A DNA stretch of 64,000 nt from Platanthera guangdongensis (lineage: Eukaryota > Streptophyta > Magnoliopsida > Asparagales > Orchidaceae). The notes below the pieces were generated by a model that ran no database searches, was not told the DNA's origin, and saw nothing but the letters and a program-made list of their open reading frames with translations. Location of the stretch: positions 124,183,900 to 124,247,899 of the forward strand of contig CM077158.1 of NCBI GenBank assembly GCA_039583875.1. Direction: 5' to 3'. Position 1 is the stretch's first letter; every line of letters begins with the position of its first letter. Shown one piece after another: positions 1-9,468 of this stretch. The position numbers were made by a program, and so were the translations under genes.

Positions 1-560
1 ATTTTTCAAAAATAACAAAGCCTCTTACTCGCCTATTGGAAAAGGAATCAAATTTTGTCTTTGATAGTGAATGTGAGTCTGCCTTTATTTTCATAAAACA
101 AAAACTAATCAATTCACCCATTTAAGTGGCGCCCGATTGGACCCTTCCGTTCGAAATTATGTGTGACGCTAGTGATATTGCCGTAGGTGCCGTTCTTGGA
201 CAACGTATAAACAAATATTTTCATCCTATTTATTACGCTAGCAAGATGCTCACTTCCACACAAGGAAATTACACGACAACGGAAAAAGAACTTTTAGCCG
301 TCGTTTTTGCTTTTGATAAGTTTTGCTCGTATATAACGCTATCTAAAGTTATCGTATTTACCGACCACTCTGCCTTAAAATATTAATTAGCAAAAACAGA
401 CGCCAAACAATGCCTTCTTCGATGGATCCTCCTCCTGCAGGAGTTCGATTTAGAGATCCGGGATAAGAGGGGCCAGAGAATTTAGCCGCGGATCACCTCT
501 CCCGCTTTGAAAATCCCGGTGCGGAAGCGCTCGTCGAATCTGACATAAATGACAGATTCC
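1..560 (+). pseudogene. Athila-like Ty3 pol remnant: end of RT and RNase H (element D)
   Basis: Conceptual translation shows the end of a reverse transcriptase and the RNase H domain of a Ty3/gypsy polyprotein. The segment 126-386 is open and contains CDAS, FHPIYYASK and TTTEKELLAVVFAFDKF, which are typical of RNase H in the Athila lineage. At about 430-480 the frame reads LLQEFDLEIRDKRG, the usual Athila linker between RNase H and integrase. Stops and frameshifts interrupt it at about 122, 386 and 482. The window begins inside the gene, so protease and most of RT are missing. The minus-strand copy G at 60735-61352 is the closest relative here. The lineage call rests on motif recognition only. 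Confidence 0.85.
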
Positions 561-639
561 TCGATTAACGCCTCCTAGACATAAATACTAGTTCATCTTC
601 CCCGCCTTGGTTTGCAAATTTTGCGAACTATTTAGTTGC

Positions 640-1888
640 GAGGGTGCTCCCAAAAGACTTTTCAAGCCAGCAAAAGAAGAAATTCTTTTCTGACTTGAAA
701 TATTTCTTTTGGGAGGACCCTTTTCTTTTTCGTATCTGCGCGGACCAAGAGGTCCGAAGATGTGTCGCGGGTGTGGAGTGCATGCAAATACTTAGGCACT
801 GCCACGAGGGTCCGGCTGGTGGGATATCAAGCTAACTAGACCACGCGGAAGGCGCTGGAGGCGGGATTCTTTTGGCCGACTCTATTCAAAGATGCTCACA
901 ATTTTGTGCGCTCCTGCGATAGCTTCCAGCGATCGGGTAACATCTCTCGTCGCGACGAGATGCCCCAAAATTTGTTTTTAGAATGAGAAGTCTTCGATTT
1001 ATGGGGCATAGATTTTGTTGGCGCCCTACCTCCGTCTTTCAAAAATATGTATATTTTAGTGTCGGTCGACTACGTATCGAGGTGGGCAGAAGCGCAAGCT
1101 CTCCCCCCCAACGATGCGCAAGTCGTCGTTACATTTCTTAGAAATCTATTTTCCCGCTTCGACACACCTCGTATAATTGTTAGCGATAGGGGGACGCATT
1201 TCTGCAACACCCAAATGGCTAAGACGTTTGCTAAATACGGCATCACGCACAAACTTGTCACCCCCTACCACAAGAAAACTAGTGGCCAAGTAGAGGTATT
1301 CAATCGAGAGATTAAGTGTATATTAGAAAAAACCATTTCACTAAATTGAAAAGATTGGTCCATCAAACTCGACGATGCATTGTGGGTTTATCGTACCGCA
1401 TACAAAACCGCAATTGGTTGTACGCCATATCGATTAGTCTGCGACAAAGCATGCCATCTCCCCGAAGAATTAGAACATCACGCACTTGGGGTTTTAAAAC
1501 TTTTAAATCTCGATGCTAACTTAGCTGCTCAAAATAGAAAATTGCAACTAAACGAGCTCGATGAATGGTGTGCAAATGCTTACGAGAGCAATAAATTCTA
1601 TAAGGAGCGTTCTAAATTTTAGCACGACCAAAAAATCAAGACCCATAAAACTTTTTCTCTGGGTGATCTTGTCCTTCTATATAATTCACAACTTCGACTT
1701 TTCCCCGGGAAACTTAGATCATGTTGGTCCGACCCCTTCAAAGTTGAAGAGGTTTGGCCATATGGGACCTTACTCGTCTCCCACCCGGAAAAAGGCTCGT
1801 TTAAGGTGAACGGTCATCGCTTAAAATTATACATAGCAGGCGAACCTGTGGGCAGTAATTTCGAATCCATAACCCTCCTCGATATATA
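640..1888 (+). pseudogene. Athila-like integrase remnant (element D)
   Basis: This segment codes for a degraded integrase that would insert element cDNA into chromosomes. The HHCC zinc-binding region is recognisable at about 786-955 (HCHEGPAGG and a later CDSCQ-like cysteine pair with frame damage). The catalytic core follows: WGIDFVGA near 1005, VSDRGTHF near 1180 and [12 protein letters not shown] near 1285 supply the D, D and E positions. The C-terminal part reads WPYGTLLVSHPEKGSFKVNG before the final stop at about 1888. Internal stops occur near 1347 and 1620. It follows D's RNase H and precedes a non-coding spacer, the normal Ty3 order. Confidence 0.85.
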
Positions 1889-3711
1889 AACTGCCAAGAA
1901 TAGTCAAGCTACACGACTATAAACAAAGCGCTCCTGGGAGGCACGCCATGTTTATCTTTTTCGCTATCTCTTTACCTTTTTCTTTGCGTTTTTAAAAAAA
2001 ATGCAGGGTTCTTGAACTAGGGCCTTTCCTACCTCCTTTCAGGGAGCTTCTACCCCCCCTTTCTTTTCATTGTACATATTGCCTTTCCTATTTGTTCCGC
2101 GTACTTACATTCCAACATTGGGGATAATGTTGGACTTAGGTATGGGGTTTTTTCTCTCTTTATTTTTCGCACTTCTATTTTCTGCACTGTACTTTTACTT
2201 TCTGCACTCCAAAAATTTTGAAAATGAAAATTCCAAAAAAAAATTTCTTTTCCTTTCTTTTTATTACAAAAATTTCAAAAAAAGTACAAAAAAATTATAA
2301 AACACAAATTCCAAAATATTTATTAAACAAAAATTCCCAAAATATTTAGTTTCATTTTGTAAAATCTTTGTAAATACTTTTTTTGTAAATAATCTTCTCT
2401 CTTTCCCCCTTCCTTTTCGAATCTCATTCTTGTAAATAACTTCTCTTTTTCTCCAAATCTTTGTAAATAGAATGAAAATGTTCTGAAAACAAAAATACAA
2501 AAAAAAACTTTTCGCAAAACATAAAAATCTAAAAAAATACTAAGTCAAAAATTTCAAAAAATAAAAAAAACTACAAAAAGGAGTAAAACTAAACAAAAAT
2601 TCAAAAAAAGATAATAAATTAAAAACACAAAAAAATGATGATAAAAACTATAAAAATTCAAAAAAATGTTTTGAAACAAATAAATTAAACATACTGTTCT
2701 TCATTTTCTTGCTATCCAAAAATTTTATTTTGAGTTTATTTATATGTGAATTTTATTAATTCTTTGTTTGCTATTCGTTTGTTAATTATTGATTGAAAAA
2801 TTTAAATATCTGTGGTTAAGTTTTAAAGAATTCATTATGCTTTGTCAAAAATAATGAACTCGTTTTAGCACTACTTCTAATTTCTCATTGATAGGAGCAC
2901 GTGTATTATGTTAGAATATAATGACTATAGAATTCAATTATGTTTACTTTTAGCTTTCTGAAAAATGTTAACGTACAATTTATTAAGGTTGCTCTCAAAA
3001 AAATTTGTAAATTAAAAATATTGTTTTCTTTTCTCCCCTTACTTATCATGACTTACTTGGCATGATAAAATTGATTATCCTTAAAAGATCATATGTCAAT
3101 TGAAATAAGATTTCGTTCCGTAAACATAGGCACCCAATAATTTAAAACGACTATATGTTACAGAGTAAGAGGATAAATTTCATTACTCTCACACATATAC
3201 ATTGGGTTAATTTTATTATTATTAAGTTGAAAAGAAAAAAATGATAATAGGAAAATAAGATTTCATTTTCCTAATAATCCAAAAAAAGAAAAAAATTAGA
3301 GGTTCGAGAAAAAATTACCTCACCTCAAAATCCAAACCCTCTTTATAAACCAACATCAACCACCTTACCAATATCACGAACCTAGAATTAATTCAAAATT
3401 TTTTTTAGAGCATAATTTGTAAATTACATTATTTCCAGTAAAACTCCTATAAGCTAAAGTTCATATAATTTCAAAATATTTTCGTTAATCTAACCATTAC
3501 AATTTTTGCTTTCTATTTGTTTACATCAAGAAGTCTTTTAGTCAAAACTTTTGTGCTATTTAAATCATCTACATAATTTTAGAACTTAACTCTTACACCC
3601 CGTATATTTATTTAGATCTATTTTATAAATAATTAAGTTGTAGCCAAACTTAGAGTTTTTTCTATTCCTTATAAGTTCACCTCAAACTTTTGCTCTGGAA
3701 TAGCAAAAGCT
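1889..3711 (+). other. Non-coding spacer between pol and 3' LTR of element D
   Basis: No supportable gene is present. Near 1928-1950 lies the motif GCGCTCCTGGGAGGCACGCC. A similar motif occurs just past the integrase of copy G (minus strand, about 59218-59240), and such a motif is common after pol in Athila-type elements. From about 2150 to 3700 the sequence is strongly AT-rich with long A and T runs. No env-like frame is visible. Confidence 0.7.
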
Positions 3712-3727
3712 TAAGTATGAGGGTATT
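3712..3727 (+). other. Polypurine tract of element D
   Basis: AAGTATGAGGGTATT directly precedes TGATAAGTTG. It matches the position and style of the tract of element F (AAGTCTGGGGGTG before TGATGAG), so it probably primes plus-strand DNA synthesis. It is less purine-rich than usual, consistent with an old copy. Confidence 0.55.
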
Positions 3728-3901
3728 TGATAAGTTGTAAATATACCTATTTTATGTTCATTATTTAAGTAGTTTTCGTTTTCTTTTTTTTGTTTTGGGT
3801 TAAATTTCTTTAATAAAATGCTCCTTTTATTGTAAATATTTGGCTAACTTCTTTTATTTTATTTTTCAGGAAAAATCCAAAATTCCGCCAAAAACAGTAA
3901 T

Positions 3902-4531
3902 GTCACGCCCTGTGTACTTTGGGTCACGCCCGTGACCAGGTGCGTGACACGTCAAACCCGTGAAATCAGCAATTTTCAGAAGAAACAGTGTGACATGCCT
4001 TGTCACACGGCCGTGACCTAACCCGTGTCACAGCGCTTGATGATTTTCCACTCGGCGTTCATCGACCCAACAAGGACACGCCCGTGTCCCAAGATCCGAC
4101 ACGCCCGTGTCATTCTCGATCGACGATCAAGGCTTCCAGCTCGACGAAACCGCGTTCAACTTTCGTCGAACCGACCCGACACGCCCGTGTCAAAATTCCA
4201 CACGGGCGTGTACTCCAACACCTGGCCCGACAAACCGCCGATGGTGACTTTTGGAAGCAAACGACGCCCACTTGAACATCCCCAACACGCCCACCATCAC
4301 GGTCGTGACCAGGGGCGTGACTTCCACGAGGACCTCCCGAAGTGAACAATGGCATCAAATTGACGAAATCAGATGATGAATAGTGTCAGCACGCCCACCG
4401 TCACGCCTGTGACTTAGGGTGTGACCGCCGCGTTTTCATCCGTAAAGTCAAATCTCAAGTCGAATCACCGGTCGCCATTTGAATAGTAGTGCACGCCCCC
4501 TGACATGCCCGTATCAAAGGGCGTGTACTTA
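3902..4531 (+). repeat. Array of ACACGCCCGTGT-type palindromes in D LTR
   Basis: Repeated units centre on the inverted repeat ACACG-CC-CGTGT and variants such as GTCACGCCCGTGAC, for example at 4076, 4099, 4179 and, as the complementary form ACACGGGCGTGT, at 4200. Spacing between neighbours is about 21-23 bp in the clear stretches. The array ends about 12 bp before the TATA box. The reverse complement of this unit is the unit of element E. Confidence 0.85.
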
Positions 4532-4541
4532 GAAAATTTTG

Positions 4542-4552
4542 CCTATAAAAGG
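4542..4552 (+). promoter_or_regulatory. TATA box of D LTR
   Basis: CCTATAAAAGG is a near-consensus plant TATA box lying immediately downstream of the palindrome array, as expected for the U3 promoter of an LTR. Confidence 0.6.
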
Positions 4553-5451
4553 CCAGCTGCTGTATGAGTTAAGGGTACCGAAATTTTGAACCATTTTGAT
4601 GTTAAGCGCTGCTGTTTGGAGCATGCTTTAGTGCTACGTAAGGAACCCCCCCCCCACTCCTTTTTAAGTTTGTTTGTTTAGGCTCTTGTAATCAACTTCT
4701 TTTATAATAAAAATCATTAGTATTTCATCCTTACATGCTCTGAAATGTCTATGAAGGCCTCCTTTTCACCAATCTTATGTATTTATGATTTCATTTTCAT
4801 ATTGTGCGTGTGCGTGTATGAGTTCAAATTGGGAAATTTATGTTTTAAAATGAAAAACTTTTTGTTTTACTTTCATATATGTCCAAATTTCTAGTCGTTA
4901 TTATAGTCATTTTCTTTATCATACTCTTTAGAATTGGTTAGACTTAGGATTTTTATACTTTCAAATTCATTCTTATGAACTTGTAAAACAATAAAAGAGG
5001 TGGTTTTCATTTCTATTAACTTTGATTTTTCTTCGTTTTGATTATAAAACTGTTGCTTCTTTTTAGCTTTCGTCCACTTTTTAAACCGTTTTACAAAGCT
5101 ATAAGAATGTATAAAGCGTTATTTAAATATTTCAACAACTTCGATTTTCGCAATTACTTTAAAAGGTTTTTGCTCAAATAATTTTTATTTCAACTTTTTA
5201 TGCATTTCTATCAAACACTAACGGTAAAAAAGTAAACGTTTTAATTTTTCAGGCACTTGATTTTCTCGCTTTAATTTGAAAACTCTTTGCTCAAACAATT
5301 TTTATTTTGTCTTTTTATGCATTTCTACGGCATTCTAGCGGTAGAAATGCACTTGTTTTAATTTTTCGATAACTTTGTTTTTCTTAATTTTTTTGCCTTT
5401 GTGCGTGCGTTTATGAGATAAGTTTTATTGCTTTCTCCAATTATGTAGAGA

Positions 5452-5468
5452 GTGTGTGTGTGTGTGTG
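5452..5468 (+). repeat. GT microsatellite
   Basis: Uninterrupted GT dinucleotide run of about eight units in the AT-rich part of D's LTR. Shorter GT runs recur nearby and again around 41366-41378. Confidence 0.9.
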
Positions 5469-5482
5469 CATATTTATTTCCG

Positions 5483-5715
5483 CCTACTCGTTAAGGGTTA
5501 AATGACATGTCTTTAATTTTTCACCCACTCATTTGAGTAGGATTTGCAAGTGTGAGTATTTACTTTCTGCAGAGTGAGTATTTCATTTTCTATCATGTGT
5601 GTGTGTTTGTTTTTATTAATGAAAGCGTGAGTTTTAATTTCAGCAAGTGTGTGTTGTTTCTATTTCTGCCTACTCGTAAGAGTTAAATGGCTGGACTTTA
5701 TTTGAGTAGGACTTG
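5483..5715 (+). repeat. CCTACTC/GAGTAGG palindrome repeats, left part
   Basis: Loose tandem units contain CCTACTCGTTTGAGTAGG-like sequence (7-bp arms, 4-nt loop), often followed by ACTTG or TTAAATGGC. Element E is inserted directly after one GAGTAGGACTTG unit. Confidence 0.8.
5711..5715. repeat. Target site duplication of element E (left)
   Basis: ACTTG lies directly before the 5' LTR and is repeated at 41075-41079 directly after the second half of the 3' LTR. The match proves that 5716-41074 entered as one unit. Confidence 0.95.
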
Positions 5716-7900
5716 TGTAACGCCCCGAAACTCAAAAGAGCGACGGGAGGCGTTTTGGGCCAAATCTGGTATTTGGCAGGGGGCACACGGCTTGGGACAC
5801 GAGCGTGTCCCAGGGCGTGTCAGTCTCGAGTCGACGATTTTGGTCGAGAGGTAGACGATTTTGGAGTCGACGATCGTCGAGCAGGGAACACGGCCTGAGA
5901 CACGGGCTTGTCTCAGGGCGTGTCGAGCCCGTGTCGACGATCGGCACGGGGAGTCGACAAATTTCGCTCGACGATGTGTCGAGACAAGGCACACGGCCTA
6001 GGACACGGGCGTGTCCAAGGCCGTGTCAGGCAGTCGACGAACTTCGCTCGACGAAGTATCGAGACAGTAAAGACGGCCTAGAGCCCAGGCGTGTTCGAGT
6101 TAGACACGGGTTAGGACACGAGCGTGTCCAATACCCATGTGAGTCTCGGGTTGTTTTCGGGGCTATGTCGATGGAGGCACACGGCCGACCACACGGCCAT
6201 GTGAGTTGGAACACGGGCGTGTCAGGTCGAACACGGGCATGTCGGATGCTCGTGTGTTTTTCCAGGCACGTCGATTTTGACGGCGAATGGGGGACACGGC
6301 CCTGGACACGGGCGTGTCGCAGGCCGTGTTCGGCCCAGTTTTAGAATTTTTGGCCCGAATCAAGGCCGTTCGTTTCTTTAAATTGGGATCCAACGGCTGG
6401 GGGTTGTTCCTGATGGGATATACACGGGATTGGACCCTTGAAACCCTAATTTCTTTTGAGTGGTTCTCTTTCTAAGTCAAGAGAGAGAGGAGAGCAAAGG
6501 AGGAAGAAGTAGCTTAGATCCGGTCTTTGAAGGAGCTTCGGAGCTCCAAATCGCGAACCGACTTCGGATCTACGGAGGCAAAGAGAGTGCGGTGTTTTTC
6601 ATCCGCTTATATTTCCATGGCGCCAAGGAAGAATGCTAGGGTAACGATTCTCTTCTTGAGCATGTGAAGCTCTCCTTCTTTGGATAGGATGCCCGCTCTC
6701 GCGAGTTTGCGGTGAGTTGGAGGCGTTCCTTCGGGTAGATATGTAAAGTACCCGTTGTTTAAAGTCTGTATACAAGAACGGACATAGGCATGATTTGTGA
6801 AGCCTACCGTACATGTTGGTCCGGATCTGTGTTGTTGCATTGCATAAATGCCGGAGAAGACTCCGTGCGATTGTTTGTTTTTCGGGATTTCTACGTGGTA
6901 GATTGCAACAGGGAGCCTTGGGGATTAACCCTAAGGTGCACCCGGAAAACTGGGCGAATGCGTGATCTTGCCAACTTGGTGGCCTGGGAGCCAACTTGAA
7001 CAAAACCGGGTTATGTGAAGTGTGATGGAAACGGGACTCGGGAGAAATTTGACCCGCGCATATGTCTTAAATTGTCGTTGCGATGTGAGCACGGGTTAGA
7101 TGGAACCGTACCCGTTCTATGTCGTTCGGTTAGAGCCGTTGGCATAGATGAGGGTCTTCGGCGGTCTATGGCTTAAATTGACGTGACCCATGCCAAGAAG
7201 TCAAAATGCTCATAGTGTGGCCGTCAAAGTGGCGGTGGTGAGATCGAAATGTCTATGGCTTAAATTGACGTGACATCGACCGGTTCGCCGAGAATGTGCC
7301 CTGATATCACGGGGCGTGTGGCCATGCGTGCCAACTCCTGTGATGCAATGTATATTTATATACTGCTTGGTTATGCTAATAAGTGTAGGGAAGGAGCATC
7401 GCTGCCCCAAATTGGGGGCTGGATCGTTATAATTTGGTCAGCATTGCTGACCATTGCCCTTTGTTTGCCACCGTGTGGTGGTTTTGTTGCTTGCAGGTAC
7501 TGCTGGACCAAGCGGTCAATAGCGGGCTAAAGCCCAAATTGCGAAGCCGGCCCTCGAAGGCCTAATTGGAGTGTTTACTTGCTTTTATTCATGTATGACC
7601 AGCCCACGTGCCGTGGTATGGAAAACATGTAATATTGAGTAAACCATTTTGTAAGGCCTTAAGCCATGTACTTGTGTATGTACAACATTCCTATTTGGTG
7701 TTTAGTGGACATTCATGCTTGGTTCTAGGTTCTCTTAATTGCAACTTATAAAACTGTTTCCGCTAGAATGCTCTGTGTAGGACGTTATGATTAGTTGGAT
7801 GGTTTCCATTGAGTAACCACCCAGTCTGTCTGTGTTATATGGCGTCGGGCCCCGGCCGGACCTTCTGCTATATGCTATGCGACGGATAGGGGGTGTTACA
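5716..7900 (+). mobile_element. 5' LTR of element E
   Basis: The 2185-bp LTR runs from TGTAACGCCCC to GGGTGTTACA and is followed by the primer site. The corresponding 3' LTR is 12951-14101 plus 40078-41074. It contains a palindrome array at about 5786-6338, a weak TATA-like GATATAC near 6417, and a long leader. The body downstream of the array is homologous to LTR H at the right edge of the window. Confidence 0.95.
5786..6338 (+). repeat. Palindrome array of E 5' LTR
   Basis: Two interleaved unit types: GACACGGGCGTGTCC (arms ACACG and CGTGT, 2-bp centre) and GTCGACGAT or TTCGCTCGACGA strings. Both are CpG-rich and partly palindromic. The array keeps long frames open in several phases, which explains spurious reading frames here. 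Confidence 0.9.
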
Positions 7901-7903
7901 ATT

Positions 7904-7913
7904 TGGTATCAGA
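7904..7913 (+). other. Primer binding site of E (tRNA-iMet type)
   Basis: TGGTATCAGA lies three bases after the 5' LTR and matches the complement of the plant initiator methionine tRNA 3' end, the usual primer for Tekay and copia elements. Confidence 0.85.
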
Positions 7914-7939
7914 CTACTGGTTTTGGTCGGGCTTAAGCT

Positions 7940-7972
7940 GAATTCGTGGACGAATTCTTTTTAAGGGGTGGT
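7940..7972 (+). repeat. Polypurine-tract-like copy in E leader
   Basis: GAATTCGTGGACGAATTC followed by TTTTTAAGGGGTGG closely resembles the sequence before the 3' LTR at 12914-12950. It lies only about 30 bp after the primer site, where no such tract is needed. Confidence 0.6.
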
Positions 7973-8126
7973 GAGCACATACGTCTGCATCATCGTTATA
8001 ACAGTAAAAGATCCCATGAATGTCCACTTAGGAATGAAAATACACGTGTTTGGGGAACCTGCGTGTTCCTATAATTGTCGTTTGCAATTTTATTTGGTTG
8101 CTTAATGGTGTTTTGTACCACTATAG

Positions 8127-9440
8127 GTGACCAGAAGTGGTGTTGGGCCGTCAGAACGTCGAGTTTCTGAGGCTAGCAGTACACCAGATGTTGCTCCTGC
8201 AACACCTCCATCGGCTGAGACCATACGATTGGTGGCCGAAGCAGTGTTGGCCATGATGAATGCGAAGCCTGCAAGGCAAATGCAGCAGCCCGCTCCTACG
8301 GTGGAGCAGGTAGTACTGGAGCCGTTGGTGCTAAGGAGGGCAACCGAGAGACAGCTCAAGCATGTCATGAGCTTTAATCCTCCGGTATTCTCGGGGCTGG
8401 GAACCCCACCTCAAGCTGAAGACTGGCTCTCCAGGGTGAAGCGAGTCATGACAGCAACAGAGACGGAGGAGTGGCAAATGACCACCATTACTACGTTCCT
8501 TTTGGACGGTGAAGCGAGATTGTGGCGGGAAGGATTGGAGCTGCACCTATATGCAGCTCAGTTGGTGATAGCGGTGTTGGATGATTGGCTATCAAGGGTT
8601 GCGGGTTCGAAACCTAGCGCCAACAACGCGGCGTGCTGAGAAACAGGCCGAGGAGGCGTTGGGGTGTATTGGGCTGCAGCCCTGTAGCGGGACAGGCTGT
8701 GCGGCCTTGTAAGGTGCGGCAGCCTCTGAGTCCGTTACACCTATTGAGAGGTAGACAACTTGTTGATGTCTCGATGGAGGAGTTCTCGAGACTATTCTTG
8801 GCTAGGTACCTCTCTTCGGCGCAGAGGATAGCGTTGGAGAACGAGTTCCTGAAATTGGTTCAGGGTGAGAAGAGCGTGGATGAATATCTCCATGAGTTTA
8901 CTCGATTAAGTCGATATGCTAGCTCACACCATAGCGGATGAGGAGCGCAAGACGAATCGATTCTACGAAGGGTTGAGAGATGAGTTGAGGTTACTACTCT
9001 CGGGGTCGATGACGCAGGCTTTCTTGACCTTGGTCAATACGGCCTGTTCCTTGGATAAGGACATGAAGAATGTACAAGCAAAGAAAAGCTTGGGTGACAA
9101 GAAGTCTGAATTCAAAGTGCCGACTACTTCAAAGTCCGGCAATCGAAGATTCTTTAAGAAGTCTAGGACTTCGGGTCCAGCTCCGTCTTCTGGTGCTTCT
9201 GGGGCGACTACGGGTCGAACCCCGGGTGCTTGCTTTACTTGTGGAAAGTCGGGGCACTTTGCCCGCGATTGTTGGAGCGGACGTCCCAAGTCTGAGAGAA
9301 AGCGGGGAGCAACTTACGAAGAGAAGGGCAAGACGGTGGAGTCGACTGCATCCCATTATGCTCCGGCCCAACCGAGGGTGTACAATCTTGGCCAACAGGA
9401 GTCCATCAAACAGGCGGATGTGGTGACAGGTACGGTTTAA
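8127..9440 (+). pseudogene. gag of element E, interrupted by a SINE
   Basis: Encodes the capsid-nucleocapsid polyprotein that would package element RNA in cytoplasmic particles. The retrotransposon gag domain is visible in MSFNPPVFSG, then VDVSMEEFSRLFLARYL and EYLHEFTRLSRYA. One CCHC zinc knuckle, CFTCGKSGHFARDC, lies near 9231-9272. The reading frame changes twice: by a 187-bp SINE with a 7-bp duplication at 8544-8744, and by an extra AGCT near 8922. Removing both on paper restores one continuous frame, so the gene was intact before these events. The true start codon is not clear; the open region reaches back to at least 8127. Confidence 0.85.
8551..8737 (+). mobile_element. tRNA-derived SINE inside E gag
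   Basis: The insert starts with an A-box-like CAGCTCAGTTGG (8554-8565) and has a perfect B box GGTTCGAAACC (8604-8614), 50 bp apart, as in RNA polymerase III promoters derived from tRNA. It is flanked by the 7-bp direct repeat CACCTAT (8544-8550 and 8738-8744). Insert plus one repeat is 194 bp, and removing it rejoins the gag frame exactly (LELHL into LRGRQLVDVS). There is no long 3' A or T tail. The family is not identified. Confidence 0.85.
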
Positions 9441-9468
9441 TTTATATCAAGCTAATTCCTTTAAATAC

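Larger units (their letters stand above)
3728..5715 (+). mobile_element. 3' LTR of element D, first part (Athila-like)
   Basis: The LTR begins TGATAAG right after the polypurine tract. It holds a palindrome array (3902-4531), a TATA box (4544), a long AT-rich stretch and a set of CCTACTC/GAGTAGG palindromes. Element E interrupts it after 5715; the sequence resumes at 41075 with the same style of repeat. The 3' end of the LTR cannot be placed, because no second D LTR is in the window. The LTR would be unusually long, at least about 2.4 kb. Confidence 0.6.

Noticed and set aside
2070..2300. Plus-strand frame of 76 codons resembling a membrane peptide
   Set aside because: T-rich non-coding spacer of D; the hydrophobicity comes from base composition.
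5805..6344. Open frame of 179 codons in E's LTR, with a similar one at 13051-13638
   Set aside because: It is composed of array repeats in the promoter region of an LTR and is open because CpG-rich units lack stops. It has no domain.
8604..8614. B box considered as part of a tRNA gene
   Set aside because: There is no acceptor stem or anticodon arm, and the region is explained by a SINE with target duplications.
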